DNA of 34,923 bases from Oscillospiraceae bacterium (GCA_022788225.1 JALEVO010000146.1:1-34923), one strand, 5' to 3'. Shown: positions 8,166-15,767, counted from the stretch's first letter. Notes: generated by a model from the letters alone, not told the origin. Program-made: numbers and translations.

Positions 8166-10112
8166 TTAAGTTTTCTGCTTAACAGTAGCCAGATGTCCGG
8201 GCATACTGCCGATAATAATTTTCTGGATTTCATCATCCCAGCAAAAATATACACGGATAAGCTGCTGAGATTTTACCCCATATTTAATGTGATAATCAAG
8301 AGTATATTTCTTACTGCCCACATTGCAGGAATAAATGTCGGGATAAACCCTTACAGATTCTGTACCGCACCTGTCAACTGACCAGTTATTTGCCTGCGCA
8401 TACAGCTCAAGTATATCTTCGCTTATTTCATTCCTTTTGTATCTTGCATAGCCGGAGAGATATAGCAGACCATCACATAAAAGAGCAACGTCAAGTGAGC
8501 CGGAATACTTTTTCATAAGGTTTCTTGCATTTTGTGAAACCACGAAATATTCTGAAAATTTATCTTCAAGCCAGTCGCAGACTTTAGCAGTTTCGGTTGG
8601 AAACTCTGCTGCAACTTCTGATTTTGACTTGTAGAACGAAATAATGTCCGACATTTTATTATAAGATTCCAGTATATTGCTGTAATCATTAACTGCCTTA
8701 CTGTATTTTTCAGTCAGACTTTCGTTTTCTTCTTCAAGCTGTCTGATTTTTTTCTGATATACTCTGCTGGACTCTTCTCTAAGACTTGCGTCAACGCTGC
8801 GTTTTCTTTCGTCACTAAGCTGCTGCCTTAACTCTGAATTTTCACGAGTAAGCAGTTCGATTTTTTCATTTTTAGTCAGGTTGCTTTCGTTTTTGTCCTG
8901 TAATTCAGATATTCTTGCATCAGAAGTGAACTTAATACTGCCAAAGCTGTAAACAGCTCTCTTAGGAAGAACCTGAACTTCTTTTTTTAATGTTTCGTGA
9001 TAATTTTCTATTGTATCGCAGTATGATTTGTAATTTTGCTGATGAACAATATTTCCGTGATGAATTATAATAATTTCACCGTAATCAAGGTTTATATCAA
9101 GTTCGTGTTTAAGCTTTTCAAAATACTTTTCCTTAACAGTAACCACAACGCCAAAACCAGCCAGTTTGTCAGCAAGTGTTGCAGTATCAACTGACGGAAG
9201 TTTCGTTTTAACTGCCGTCTGCGCTTCGGTGGTATCATTTTTTTCTTTTTTTGATTTGTTTGTTTTATCAGTATGAACACTTTTAGGCGACTTGCATTTA
9301 TTTTCAACCTTTGACATATCTATCTGCATTTTTGACACAGCAGGTTTGTTCATATCGAGATTAAAGCTGAAACTTCTGGTAACTGAATAGGCAGAATTAA
9401 ATTCGGCAAGAGACTTTAAATCGGGGAGATCAGGCTTGGGTTCATCTTCATAGCCTGATTCAGCCACAATTACAATCGGCAAATCAAATTTCTCATCTTT
9501 GATAACGCTGAACAGGTATTCAAGATTGGAATTGGATTCAATATCAGTAACTTTACCGTCAATGGGGTATTTATATTTCAGACCTACATTATTGTTTGCA
9601 ATCAGAGCCTTTACAACAGCCGGACGGAAAACCTCGCAGTTTTCAGTAGTGTCAGCCGGTTCGGAGCAAATAGTTCTTACACCGATTTCAACGCAGTCCT
9701 TATGCAGACGGTAGGAAATTTCAGTGGTAAAAGTTCTGCCCTGAACAGGTTTTCTTTCTGTTGGAGAGCCGAGGTTGGCGCCCGGGTCAATTTCAGTTAT
9801 TCTGAAAGACCATATACCTTTTTTCTGAACATAAACCACATCAATCTGAAACCCCAGATCAAGACTGAATGAATGGAGTTTATCCATATCGAAATTTTTA
9901 TAGTCATCCGGCAAAGGCATGGAAAACTCTTCAGGCAGATTTTCATACCCTTTCATTCTGTAATTTAGCCACTTGAAAGTTTCAAGAATGCATATAACAA
10001 ATGTATCAGCAGTACTGCACTTTGCATTTGAAAAAGCGTGAAACTGATATGTAGGATAGCTTTTAAGCTGTTTTATTGCTGTGGCCTGGTATATTTTGCT
10101 TTCATCGGGCAT
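8166..10112 (-). CDS. Unrecognised coiled-coil protein with possible RelE/ParE-like C-terminal domain
   Basis: 648 residues, family not recognised. Visible parts: a mixed alpha/beta N-terminal region (1-250) with HAFSNAKCSTADTFVICILETFKW near the start; a Lys/Ser/Thr-rich linker (about 256-305); a small alpha/beta segment (315-400, GEIIIIHHGNIVHQQNY); a charged coiled coil (about 398-495); and a helical plus beta C-terminus. The tail from 600, KKYTLDYHIKYG followed by LIRVYFCWDDE, KIIIGSMPGH and L, has the H..K...R.YF...IG...HL spacing that I associate with RelE/ParE-type endoribonuclease folds (His608, Arg620, His640). That link is an inference. There is no signal peptide or membrane helix, so it is cytoplasmic. 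AAAGGA lies 8-9 bases before the ATG. The architecture (sensor-like N-terminus, coiled coil, small toxin-like domain) would suit a stand-alone defence or stress effector, unproven. Confidence 0.85.
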   Translation of the reverse strand: MPDESKIYQATAIKQLKSYPTYQFHAFSNAKCSTADTFVICILETFKWLNYRMKGYENLPEEFSMPLPDDYKNFDMDKLHSFSLDLGFQIDVVYVQKKGIWSFRITEIDPGANLGSPTERKPVQGRTFTTEISYRLHKDCVEIGVRTICSEPADTTENCEVFRPAVVKALIANNNVGLKYKYPIDGKVTDIESNSNLEYLFSVIKDEKFDLPIVIVAESGYEDEPKPDLPDLKSLAEFNSAYSVTRSFSFNLDMNKPAVSKMQIDMSKVENKCKSPKSVHTDKTNKSKKEKNDTTEAQTAVKTKLPSVDTATLADKLAGFGVVVTVKEKYFEKLKHELDINLDYGEIIIIHHGNIVHQQNYKSYCDTIENYHETLKKEVQVLPKRAVYSFGSIKFTSDARISELQDKNESNLTKNEKIELLTRENSELRQQLSDERKRSVDASLREESSRVYQKKIRQLEEENESLTEKYSKAVNDYSNILESYNKMSDIISFYKSKSEVAAEFPTETAKVCDWLEDKFSEYFVVSQNARNLMKKYSGSLDVALLCDGLLYLSGYARYKRNEISEDILELYAQANNWSVDRCGTESVRVYPDIYSCNVGSKKYTLDYHIKYGVKSQQLIRVYFCWDDEIQKIIIGSMPGHLATVKQKT

Positions 10113-10224
10113 TTTGAAATTCCTTTCAGATTATATATATTTATAAAACAGATTATACCATAATTACTCCGGTATGTCAAATTTTGCGAATTTTCCAGTC
10201 AATAGATATTCACTATAATTCGCA

Positions 10225-11451
10225 TTATTTTATCAGGTCTTCAGCCGATTCCACCATCATATACATTATCCTGTTTTCCATTGCACTGGTCAGATAAAGC
10301 CTTGCAAAAAGCAGTCCTTTTTTCCTGTCAGGGGAGAGTTTTTCAGCGTCGGCAAGACGGTAAAATTCCTCCACATATTTCTGTGTATCTTCCTCGTTGT
10401 ACACAGCGTTCACAAACTCCCTGAACAGGTCGAAATGATTGTCAAGGGTGTTGTCAAAAGCAATTTCCATAACCGGATTTTCCTCAACAAAATCGCCGAA
10501 ATAGGGAATATCATTAAAGAACCAGCTCTTGAACCCATAATATTTCAGAATCGTCCGTTTCATCTGCATTGGGATAGGCTCGTTGGGCTGACAGTTTTCG
10601 TGATACCACTCGCTGAGGTTGGAGAGATTGGCAAAGCAGTAGTCAGAAAAGCCGATATCCACTTCCTGGTCGTCAGAATAATGCCGCTGTAACTGTTCAT
10701 ACAGTTCAAGATAAGACTGATATGTATCAAAATTCTTGCCGTTGTCGTCGTAAATCTTGTACTCCTTATACTTGAAAACGTCCTTGATATTAGGCGTGTA
10801 GTCTGCCCTTTCAAGCATCATTTTGTGCTTGCGGCTGATTACTGCGCTGTAAACATAAGGTTTGACAGATTTCAGCTGTTCATTGGAGTTCACCAGCCGG
10901 ACAAGCTCTCCTACATTGTTGAGATAGAGGTTGTTCTTGTAGCCGTACTTGTAAATAAATCCGTGTTCAAGGGACATTTTGTAAAGGTTAGCCTGTTCTT
11001 CAAGGTCAGCCTTTTCAGCAGGACTTTTCTTTATGGACTTTACAAGATTTTCAAGTCGGTTTCTGTATACTGGCAATCCCTGCAGATATGCCATAAGCTC
11101 ATCTACTTTGTCTTTAATGTCCAGCCAGCAGAGAATCATCTGCTCTTTGTCAGTAATGTTTTCAAAAAGCAGAATTCTGTCATTTACAGCCATGCTGTAA
11201 AGCCGGAACATTCCCTCGTCTTTGTAAAAATCAGTCTGTTTGCAGATGTCGATAAGAATAATATCTGGTATCTCACTGTCAATGCCGTGACTTTTCAGCA
11301 GACTGTAAAATTCGTTTTTGTAATCACAGGCTTTTTGATACGCCTCGTCAAATGTAAGTCCTATGGCTTTAAGACGCTTTTTTGTGGGGACGTAATTGTC
11401 AGCCGCCTCTTTTATAAATTTGTATATTTCATAATCTTCGTCGTATTCCAC
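10225..11451 (-). CDS. Unrecognised cytoplasmic helical protein, GTG start
   Basis: 408 residues, no family recognised. The start codon is GTG at 11451-11449, set by GGAGG seven bases upstream. The protein is rich in charged and aromatic residues and predicted to be mostly helical, with no signal peptide, membrane segment, Walker motif or metal-binding cluster. Features seen are a Tyr/Phe-rich middle (HGFIYKYGYKNNLYLNNVGELV; YKEYKIYDDNG) and an acidic C-terminal third (WFFNDIPYFGDFVEENP, FREFVNAVYNEEDTQ). It ends 112 bp before the coiled-coil gene on the same strand, which may have its own promoter in the AT-rich gap. A functional link between the two is possible from position only. Confidence 0.82.
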   Translation of the reverse strand: MEYDEDYEIYKFIKEAADNYVPTKKRLKAIGLTFDEAYQKACDYKNEFYSLLKSHGIDSEIPDIILIDICKQTDFYKDEGMFRLYSMAVNDRILLFENITDKEQMILCWLDIKDKVDELMAYLQGLPVYRNRLENLVKSIKKSPAEKADLEEQANLYKMSLEHGFIYKYGYKNNLYLNNVGELVRLVNSNEQLKSVKPYVYSAVISRKHKMMLERADYTPNIKDVFKYKEYKIYDDNGKNFDTYQSYLELYEQLQRHYSDDQEVDIGFSDYCFANLSNLSEWYHENCQPNEPIPMQMKRTILKYYGFKSWFFNDIPYFGDFVEENPVMEIAFDNTLDNHFDLFREFVNAVYNEEDTQKYVEEFYRLADAEKLSPDRKKGLLFARLYLTSAMENRIMYMMVESAEDLIK

Positions 11452-11549
11452 AGTTCCACCTCCGTTTTTTTTATGATATCATATTTTTTCTGATATGTAA
11501 ACCAAAACAGTTACTTTATTTTAGTTTTGATTGAGAATTATTTTTATAT

Positions 11550-11578
11550 ATTATAAAGTTAAGAAAATAATTTACCAA
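11550..11578 (-). promoter_or_regulatory. Probable sigma-A promoter of the 408-residue gene
   Basis: On the minus strand, TTGGTA (11578-11573), 17 bp, then TATAAT (11555-11550). The start codon lies about 100 bases downstream. Beside the -35 box is the near-palindrome ACTGATATTTCAGT (about 11587-11600), a possible operator. Confidence 0.55.
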
Positions 11579-11625
11579 AAGATACACTGAAATATCAGTC
11601 ACTGAATAAATCCAGCGAATAATTA

Positions 11626-11657
11626 AGGCGTCATGCATTTTTAAGAGCATGACGCCT
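11626..11657. terminator. Strong hairpin downstream of the cellulase/foldback element
   Basis: AGGCGTCATGC and GCATGACGCCT form a perfect 11-bp stem with a 10-base loop. On the minus strand TTAATTATT follows, so it can act as a terminator for cellulase transcripts that read through the foldback element. The T-run is weak. Confidence 0.55.
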
Positions 11658-11668
11658 GTGTATATATT

Positions 11669-11842
11669 AGGCAACACCGCACAATTAACGGCTGACGCCT
11701 TTGCCGCACATATGCTTGCAGATTTTCCGTCATATCACACAAAAATCTTTTGACATACGCCAGTATGCCTGCAAGATTTTTATGCAATCCGACAGAAAAT
11801 CTGACTGCGCATCTGCACGACAATAATTATGCGGTATTGCCT
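11669..11842 (-). mobile_element. 174-bp foldback (MITE-like) element, copy 1
   Basis: Begins AGGCAACACCGCACAATTA and ends TAATTATGCGGTATTGCCT, so the termini are 19-bp imperfect inverted repeats. Internal pairs (CAGATTTTC/GAAAATCTG, AAAAATCT/AGATTTTT, CATAC-GCCA-GTATG) let the whole element fold into one long hairpin. The reverse complement closely matches the copy at 15449-15622, and both are 174 bp. It carries no ORF. Read on the minus strand, it starts on the base after the cellulase TAA. It probably acts as that gene's 3' structure, and possibly its terminator. Flanks are ATTA and TTTA, which could be a decayed TTAA-type target duplication. Confidence 0.8.
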
Positions 11843-13462
11843 TTACAAATTAACAAGAAACTGATTCAGACCGACAAGGTCAGCAACGGTTATTTCACCG
11901 TCTCCATTAAAGTCACTGTTTTCTTTATTCGGAGGAATGGTGTTTGTCAGGAGATACTTTCTGAAAAGTGATGAATCAAATACATTTACTTTTTTATCTT
12001 TGTTTACATCGCCTATGAGCACACCATTGCCGGGGTCTGACGGTCTGGTAGGTACTACAGACGGAGTTCCGTCATAATATTCGCCAAGGCTTATACCATT
12101 GACGCCCACTGAATATACATGGTCAAGACTGATAAACTGTCCTTGTTCGTCCTGCCACAGAGCCGGTTCGACAAATGCGTATTTGTCCTCGTCCCATTCA
12201 GTCCAGTTAGTGCCGCCCTTGATAAGTCCGCCGGTATCGCTGGAATTTTCATTGAAGCACCAGAATGTGTGATGTATGCGGTTTTCAATCATAAGGTCAC
12301 GCAGCGCTGTCATCCACTTAACGTTTCTGCCGTCCGGATCATGTTCTTCATCGATAAAGCCGCCCCATTCGCCCATAAGCAGGGGAGCAATCTTTTCATC
12401 CAGAAGATAGAACCAGTTGTCATACCAGCAGTCTTCCATAAGGGAGTTCTGGTCAAAGCCGTCATAGAACCATGTCTGGTCATAAACCAGCGGACCGTAG
12501 TCATGAGGGGAATAAACAAGCTGACTCTGGTATTCACCCAGGTCTACCGGAAATTCCTTTGCGCCACGGAAGTTTCCGCCCCACCATGTTCCGTGATAAT
12601 TGCTGTATGGATAAGGAGGCTTGGCGTAATCAAGACCTACTGTATCCCAGTCGGCGCCCTCCTCAAACTTAGGATAAACCTCGATTCCCTCAACCATAAT
12701 AAGCAGATTCGGATTGGCATCTAAAACGGCAGCTGCACCACGTTCAGCAGCATATCGCCAGTTGTTTTCGTCTGTAGAGCCGTCCCACTTTGCAAACGTA
12801 CCCTCGTCCTTTTTGCCATGAGGTTCGTTTTTAAGGTCTATTGCGATAATTGTATCATCATCCTTATAATAATCAGCAAACCAGTTAAGCGCTTCAAGCC
12901 AGTCCTCAGTACTGAATTTGTCGGTATACCAAACAGGATACTGGTGACCTGCCGAGGCGGTTTCAGCACTGTGAATGTCCATCATAATCTTGATACCGTT
13001 TTCCCTGCACCATTTTACAGCCAGATTCCATATATCAAAGCTGTACATAGGGTCGCCGCCCTCTGTACCGTTAACGGAAAGCTCCGGATTTGTGTAGGTA
13101 TTTACCTTGCACATAGGGTCGGGGTCGCCGTTTTTCCAGCCAAGAATTAGTTCTGTAGACATAGGAACTCTCAGCAGGTTAAAGCCGTGGTCAGCAATCT
13201 GATTCAGTGCCTCATGCATATTCAGGCTCCATACACCGTCGAAAACCTGACTGCCGGTATTGTAACCAAACCAGTTGCAGCCGGTAAGCCAGACAGGGTT
13301 TCCGTCCATATCAACAATTTCAGCATTTTCATTTACATGAAGCCAGTCGTCATGGTATTCATCAGGTTCAGCTGATGTAGTGACAGGCAATGAAGACGCC
13401 GCTGTAAAAGCAGTGCACACAGCGGCAATAATTGATGCTGTCCTTTTGATAAATCTTTTCAT
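11843..13462 (-). CDS. Secreted GH5 endoglucanase (cellulase) with C-terminal dockerin
   Basis: 539 residues. It hydrolyses beta-1,4-glucan (cellulose) outside the cell, docked to a cellulosome scaffoldin. There is a signal peptide (about 1-31, FIKRTASIIAAV...TTSA). The GH5 domain spans about 38-450; VWLTGCNWFGY and YSPHDYGPLVY are typical of subfamily 1. The acid/base is Glu213 in IDLKNEP and the nucleophile Glu365 in LLMGEWGG. A short Pro/Ser linker (467-478) leads to a type I dockerin (484-539) with two calcium loops, DVNKDKKVNVFD and DFNGDGEITVAD. AAGGAG lies nine bases before the ATG. It has its own promoter (13571-13543) and leader hairpin, and the stop codon abuts the foldback element. 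Mannan or xylan activity is less likely but not excluded by motif reading. Confidence 0.95.
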   Translation of the reverse strand: MKRFIKRTASIIAAVCTAFTAASSLPVTTSAEPDEYHDDWLHVNENAEIVDMDGNPVWLTGCNWFGYNTGSQVFDGVWSLNMHEALNQIADHGFNLLRVPMSTELILGWKNGDPDPMCKVNTYTNPELSVNGTEGGDPMYSFDIWNLAVKWCRENGIKIMMDIHSAETASAGHQYPVWYTDKFSTEDWLEALNWFADYYKDDDTIIAIDLKNEPHGKKDEGTFAKWDGSTDENNWRYAAERGAAAVLDANPNLLIMVEGIEVYPKFEEGADWDTVGLDYAKPPYPYSNYHGTWWGGNFRGAKEFPVDLGEYQSQLVYSPHDYGPLVYDQTWFYDGFDQNSLMEDCWYDNWFYLLDEKIAPLLMGEWGGFIDEEHDPDGRNVKWMTALRDLMIENRIHHTFWCFNENSSDTGGLIKGGTNWTEWDEDKYAFVEPALWQDEQGQFISLDHVYSVGVNGISLGEYYDGTPSVVPTRPSDPGNGVLIGDVNKDKKVNVFDSSLFRKYLLTNTIPPNKENSDFNGDGEITVADLVGLNQFLVNL

Positions 13463-13502
13463 GTTTCCACTCCTTATTAAAAATAATTGTTTTCCCCTGT
13501 AA

Positions 13503-13529
13503 AAATCCGCCTGAAATACCGGCAGATTT
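13503..13529 (-). promoter_or_regulatory. Hairpin at the 5' end of the cellulase mRNA
   Basis: On the minus strand AAATCTGCC pairs with GGCGGATTT (9 bp, one U-G) around a 9-base loop, and the stem runs into TTTTTA. It begins only about 7 bases after the predicted transcription start. It may be a 5' stabilising stem or an attenuator. Confidence 0.45.
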
Positions 13530-13542
13530 ACTCTCTCTCATT

Positions 13543-13571
13543 ATAATAGCATTTTATTCCGGATATGTCAA
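13543..13571 (-). promoter_or_regulatory. Sigma-A promoter of the cellulase gene
   Basis: Minus strand TTGACA (13571-13566), 17-bp spacer, TATTAT (13548-13543). The ATG is about 80 bases downstream, leaving a structured leader. Confidence 0.7.
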
Positions 13572-13658
13572 TCTTCATGTTTGTGGTTTTTTAAAAAACT
13601 TTTACTCTTTTGGTAATTGCACGGCGTTTTCACTGATATTTCGGTATGGGTAAACAAT

Positions 13659-13686
13659 AGAGCATAGCCGTTGATGACTATGCCCT
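13659..13686 (-). terminator. Terminator of the small lipoprotein gene
   Basis: Minus strand AGGGCATAG, 10-base loop, CTATGCTCT: a 9-bp stem with one G-U pair, starting 29 bases after the stop codon of the lipoprotein gene. The following ATTGTTT is a modest T-tract. Confidence 0.55.
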
Positions 13687-13714
13687 TTGATTTGTTTTCA
13701 GTTTCAGATTGTCA

Positions 13715-14086
13715 TTATTCTGCCTTTTCAAATACCAGTTCAACGCCGTCGGATTCCATAGTGAGTTTATCGTCCTTGATGGTATATTTAATTTCTTCGT
13801 CGTCAGCAGTGATAACGCCGTCTTCCCATTCAACCTTTTCTGTATCCTCGTCACCCATTACAAGCTGTCCTGTACCGTTATCCTTGAGTTCGAGATACAT
13901 TTCCGGTAATTCCATATCCATTTCCTTGTACATTTCTTCTATATCCTTAACGGTCATGGTTTCTCCGTCTTGTGTCATGGAGTAAAGGTCATAACGACCA
14001 GCGTCACTGCTTCCGCAGCCAGTAAGTGTGAGGGACGCAGTAAGTGCCATTGCACATAAAGCTGATAAGAATTTGCATTTTTTCAT
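13715..14086 (-). CDS. Small secreted lipoprotein of unknown function
   Basis: 123 residues. The signal peptide ends in a clear lipobox (LTLTGC, Cys24), so the protein is lipid-anchored on the outer face of the membrane. The mature part (about 100 residues) is acidic and reads as short beta strands: YDLYSMTQDGETMTVKDIEEMYKEM, LELKDNGTGQLVMGDE, VEWEDGVITADDEEIKYTIKDDKLTMES, VELVFEKAE. This alternation (G-G-Y-L--, L-L-DNGTG, W---G, I-----, Y-I-DDKLTM) is seen in many small Firmicutes lipoproteins with a lipocalin-like barrel. The ligand is unknown. GGAGG lies before the ATG. It is divergent from fruK and convergent with nothing; its own terminator follows. Confidence 0.85.
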   Translation of the reverse strand: MKKCKFLSALCAMALTASLTLTGCGSSDAGRYDLYSMTQDGETMTVKDIEEMYKEMDMELPEMYLELKDNGTGQLVMGDEDTEKVEWEDGVITADDEEIKYTIKDDKLTMESDGVELVFEKAE

Positions 14087-14549
14087 AATTTGATTTCCTC
14101 CGAATTAAAAATAATTTATTCATGAACCAGTATAAAACAATAATGTCATATACATTATCATATTTAGAAAATGTTTATTTGTTGCCTGACTTAAATTAGA
14201 ATATTTCTCATTATGCAAATACATTCTTTATACTTTGTAAAAAGATAAAATTATAGCTTTATTATACTATATTTTCAGGGAAAAATCAATCCCCAAAAAA
14301 GAAGATAAGGTGTTTTTTTTCATATTTGTCTGAAAAACAGAAACTTAAATAGTTAAAATGTACAAATAAGCAAAACTGAAATTATTTGATTATATGAAAA
14401 GAATTAATGTTGAATGGCTTTAAGCGAAATCTCTTGATTTGCAGAGCGGATTATGGTATTGTAATATTACAAACAGTCATTTTACCAGCAGATAAGCTAA
14501 AGGATATAAAGTATATGACAAATGTAAATATAAAGGAGGTAAATATATT
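14087..14549. other. 463-bp AT-rich divergent intergenic region
   Basis: It separates the lipoprotein gene (-) from the kinase gene (+) and must hold both promoters. I see no ORF, tRNA or long repeat. The right-hand part has the promoter and palindrome listed separately. The left part is very AT-rich, with several possible -10 boxes but no single convincing one for the lipoprotein. Confidence 0.6.
14434..14472 (+). promoter_or_regulatory. Possible fruK promoter overlapped by a 14-bp palindromic operator
   Basis: TTGATT (14434-14439), 17 bp, TATTGT (14457-14462). The perfect palindrome TTGTAATATTACAA (14459-14472) covers the -10 box and start site, a typical place for a repressor operator. 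The -10 is only a partial match. Confidence 0.4.
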
Positions 14550-15449
14550 ATGTTCTATACAGTAACCTTCAACCCGGCGATTGACTATGTGGTTCATATG
14601 GGAGAAGTGCGGCTCGGGGCGACTAACCGTTCCGAAAGTGAAGAAATGTATTTTGGAGGAAAGGGAATAAATGTATCAATTGTGTTAAGGGAACTTGGCA
14701 TTGAATCAAAAGCACTGGGATTTACAGCAGGCTTTACCGGAGAGGCTATTGAAAAGGGGCTTGCTGATATGGGGATAGAAACGGATTTCGTTTGGCTTGA
14801 AAAGGGAAATTCCAGAATAAATGTTAAGATAAAATCTGCGGAGGAGACTGAGCTGAATGGTCAGGGACCGGATATAGATGATAAAGCAGTGGCGGCTTTG
14901 TTTGAAAAGCTTGATGATTTGTCTGACGGCGATACGCTCATATTAGCCGGAAGTATTCCATCCACACTTCCCGCAGATATTTACGAAAGAATACTTGAAA
15001 GACTTTCACATAAAAAAGTAAGAACAGTTGTTGACGCTACCAAAGATCTGCTGCTGAACGTGCTTAAATATAAGCCTTTTCTGATAAAGCCTAACAACCA
15101 TGAACTTGGGGATATGTTTGGTGTTGAGGCTGAAACTGATGAAGATATTGAAAAATATGCAAGAAAACTTCAGGAGATGGGTGCAGTCAATGTGCTGGTT
15201 TCAATGGCAGGTGACGGGGCAATGCTTATCGACGAAAGAGGAGTAATGCATCGCTGCGGAGTATGCAAGGGTGAAGTGAAAAATTCCGTAGGTGCAGGAG
15301 ATTCAATGGTTGCAGGTTTTATGGCTGGAATACAGAACGGAGATTACGAATACGCACTGAAGCTTGGAACAGCCTCAGGCGGAGCAACTGCATTCTCTGA
15401 CGGACTTGCAGTAAAGGAAAAAATTGCAGAACTGTTTGAAACGTTTTAA
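14550..15449 (+). CDS. fruK: 1-phosphofructokinase-type PfkB kinase
   Basis: 299 residues, the usual FruK/LacC length. It phosphorylates a sugar phosphate (most likely fructose-1-phosphate to fructose-1,6-bisphosphate) in the cytoplasm. PfkB signature 1 is GGKGINVS (36-43). Signature 2 is NSVGAGDSMVAGF, with catalytic Asp251 in GAGD. The N-terminus MFYTVTFNPAIDY is characteristic of the 1-phosphofructokinase/tagatose-6-phosphate kinase branch. AAGGAGG ten bases upstream fixes the start. No PTS fructose transporter or regulator is next to it, so the substrate is inferred; tagatose-6-phosphate is the alternative. The TAA stop overlaps the first base of the foldback element. Confidence 0.88.
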   Translation: MFYTVTFNPAIDYVVHMGEVRLGATNRSESEEMYFGGKGINVSIVLRELGIESKALGFTAGFTGEAIEKGLADMGIETDFVWLEKGNSRINVKIKSAEETELNGQGPDIDDKAVAALFEKLDDLSDGDTLILAGSIPSTLPADIYERILERLSHKKVRTVVDATKDLLLNVLKYKPFLIKPNNHELGDMFGVEAETDEDIEKYARKLQEMGAVNVLVSMAGDGAMLIDERGVMHRCGVCKGEVKNSVGAGDSMVAGFMAGIQNGDYEYALKLGTASGGATAFSDGLAVKEKIAELFETF

Positions 15450-15622
15450 GGCAATACCGCACAATTATTGTCGTACAGATGCGCAGTCAGATTTTTCGGC
15501 AGATTGCATAAAAATCTCGCAGGCATACTGGTGTATGTCAAGAGATTTTTGTGTGATATAACGGAAAATCTGCAAGCAGATGTGCGGCAAAAGCGATAGT
15601 TGCTAATTGTGCGGTGTTGCCT
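15449..15622 (+). mobile_element. 174-bp foldback (MITE-like) element, copy 2
   Basis: It begins AGGCAATACCGCACAATTA and ends TAATTGTGCGGTGTTGCCT: 19-bp terminal inverted repeats with one difference. It is flanked by TTAA on both sides (left TTAA shared with the fruK stop, right TTAACA), which suggests a TTAA target duplication. Same length as copy 1, opposite orientation in the window, but the same orientation relative to the gene whose stop codon it follows. Internal nested palindromes give a full-length hairpin, which may end the fruK transcript. No coding content. Confidence 0.82.
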
Positions 15623-15636
15623 TAACATATGCCATC

Positions 15637-15677
15637 AGCATAAATATAGCATAAAAATAACAAAAATATAGCATAAA
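15637..15677 (+). promoter_or_regulatory. Three helically phased AGCATAAA repeats upstream of the GH43-CE1 promoter
   Basis: AGCATAAA occurs at 15637-15644, 15648-15655 and 15670-15677, start-to-start spacings of 11 and 22 bp. All are in the same orientation, and the last ends 6 bp before the -35 box. Spacing by whole helical turns next to a promoter is the pattern of an activator bound as a tandem array. The regulator is unknown. Confidence 0.55.
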
Positions 15678-15683
15678 TGTGAA

Positions 15684-15712
15684 TTGACTTTGGTAACTTT
15701 AGAACATATAAT
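15684..15712 (+). promoter_or_regulatory. Sigma-A promoter of the GH43-CE1 gene
   Basis: TTGACT (15684-15689), exactly 17 bp, TATAAT (15707-15712). The ATG is 55 bp downstream with GGAGG seven bases before it. Confidence 0.75.
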
Positions 15713-15767
15713 AAATGTATATACAATTTTTTATTAAAAAAGGTAAGGATGAACTGGAGGAATTTTA

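Noticed and set aside
8166-11451. Toxin-antitoxin pair
   Set aside because: Both proteins are far larger than typical TA partners, are 112 bp apart, and the RelE resemblance of the tail is unverified; reported as an orphan pair instead.
10825-11493. 222-codon plus-strand frame opposite the 408-residue gene
   Set aside because: Hydrophobic composition comes from the antisense of a charged helical protein; no ribosome site, and the minus gene has a good GTG start and promoter.
11669-11842. Structured non-coding RNA or riboswitch
   Set aside because: It lies after stop codons, is present in several copies with terminal inverted repeats, and behaves like a dispersed element, although an RNA role at the 3' end is still possible.
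12119-12724. 201-codon plus-strand frame inside the cellulase gene
   Set aside because: Opposite-strand shadow of a well-supported GH5 gene; no ribosome site and no recognisable domain.
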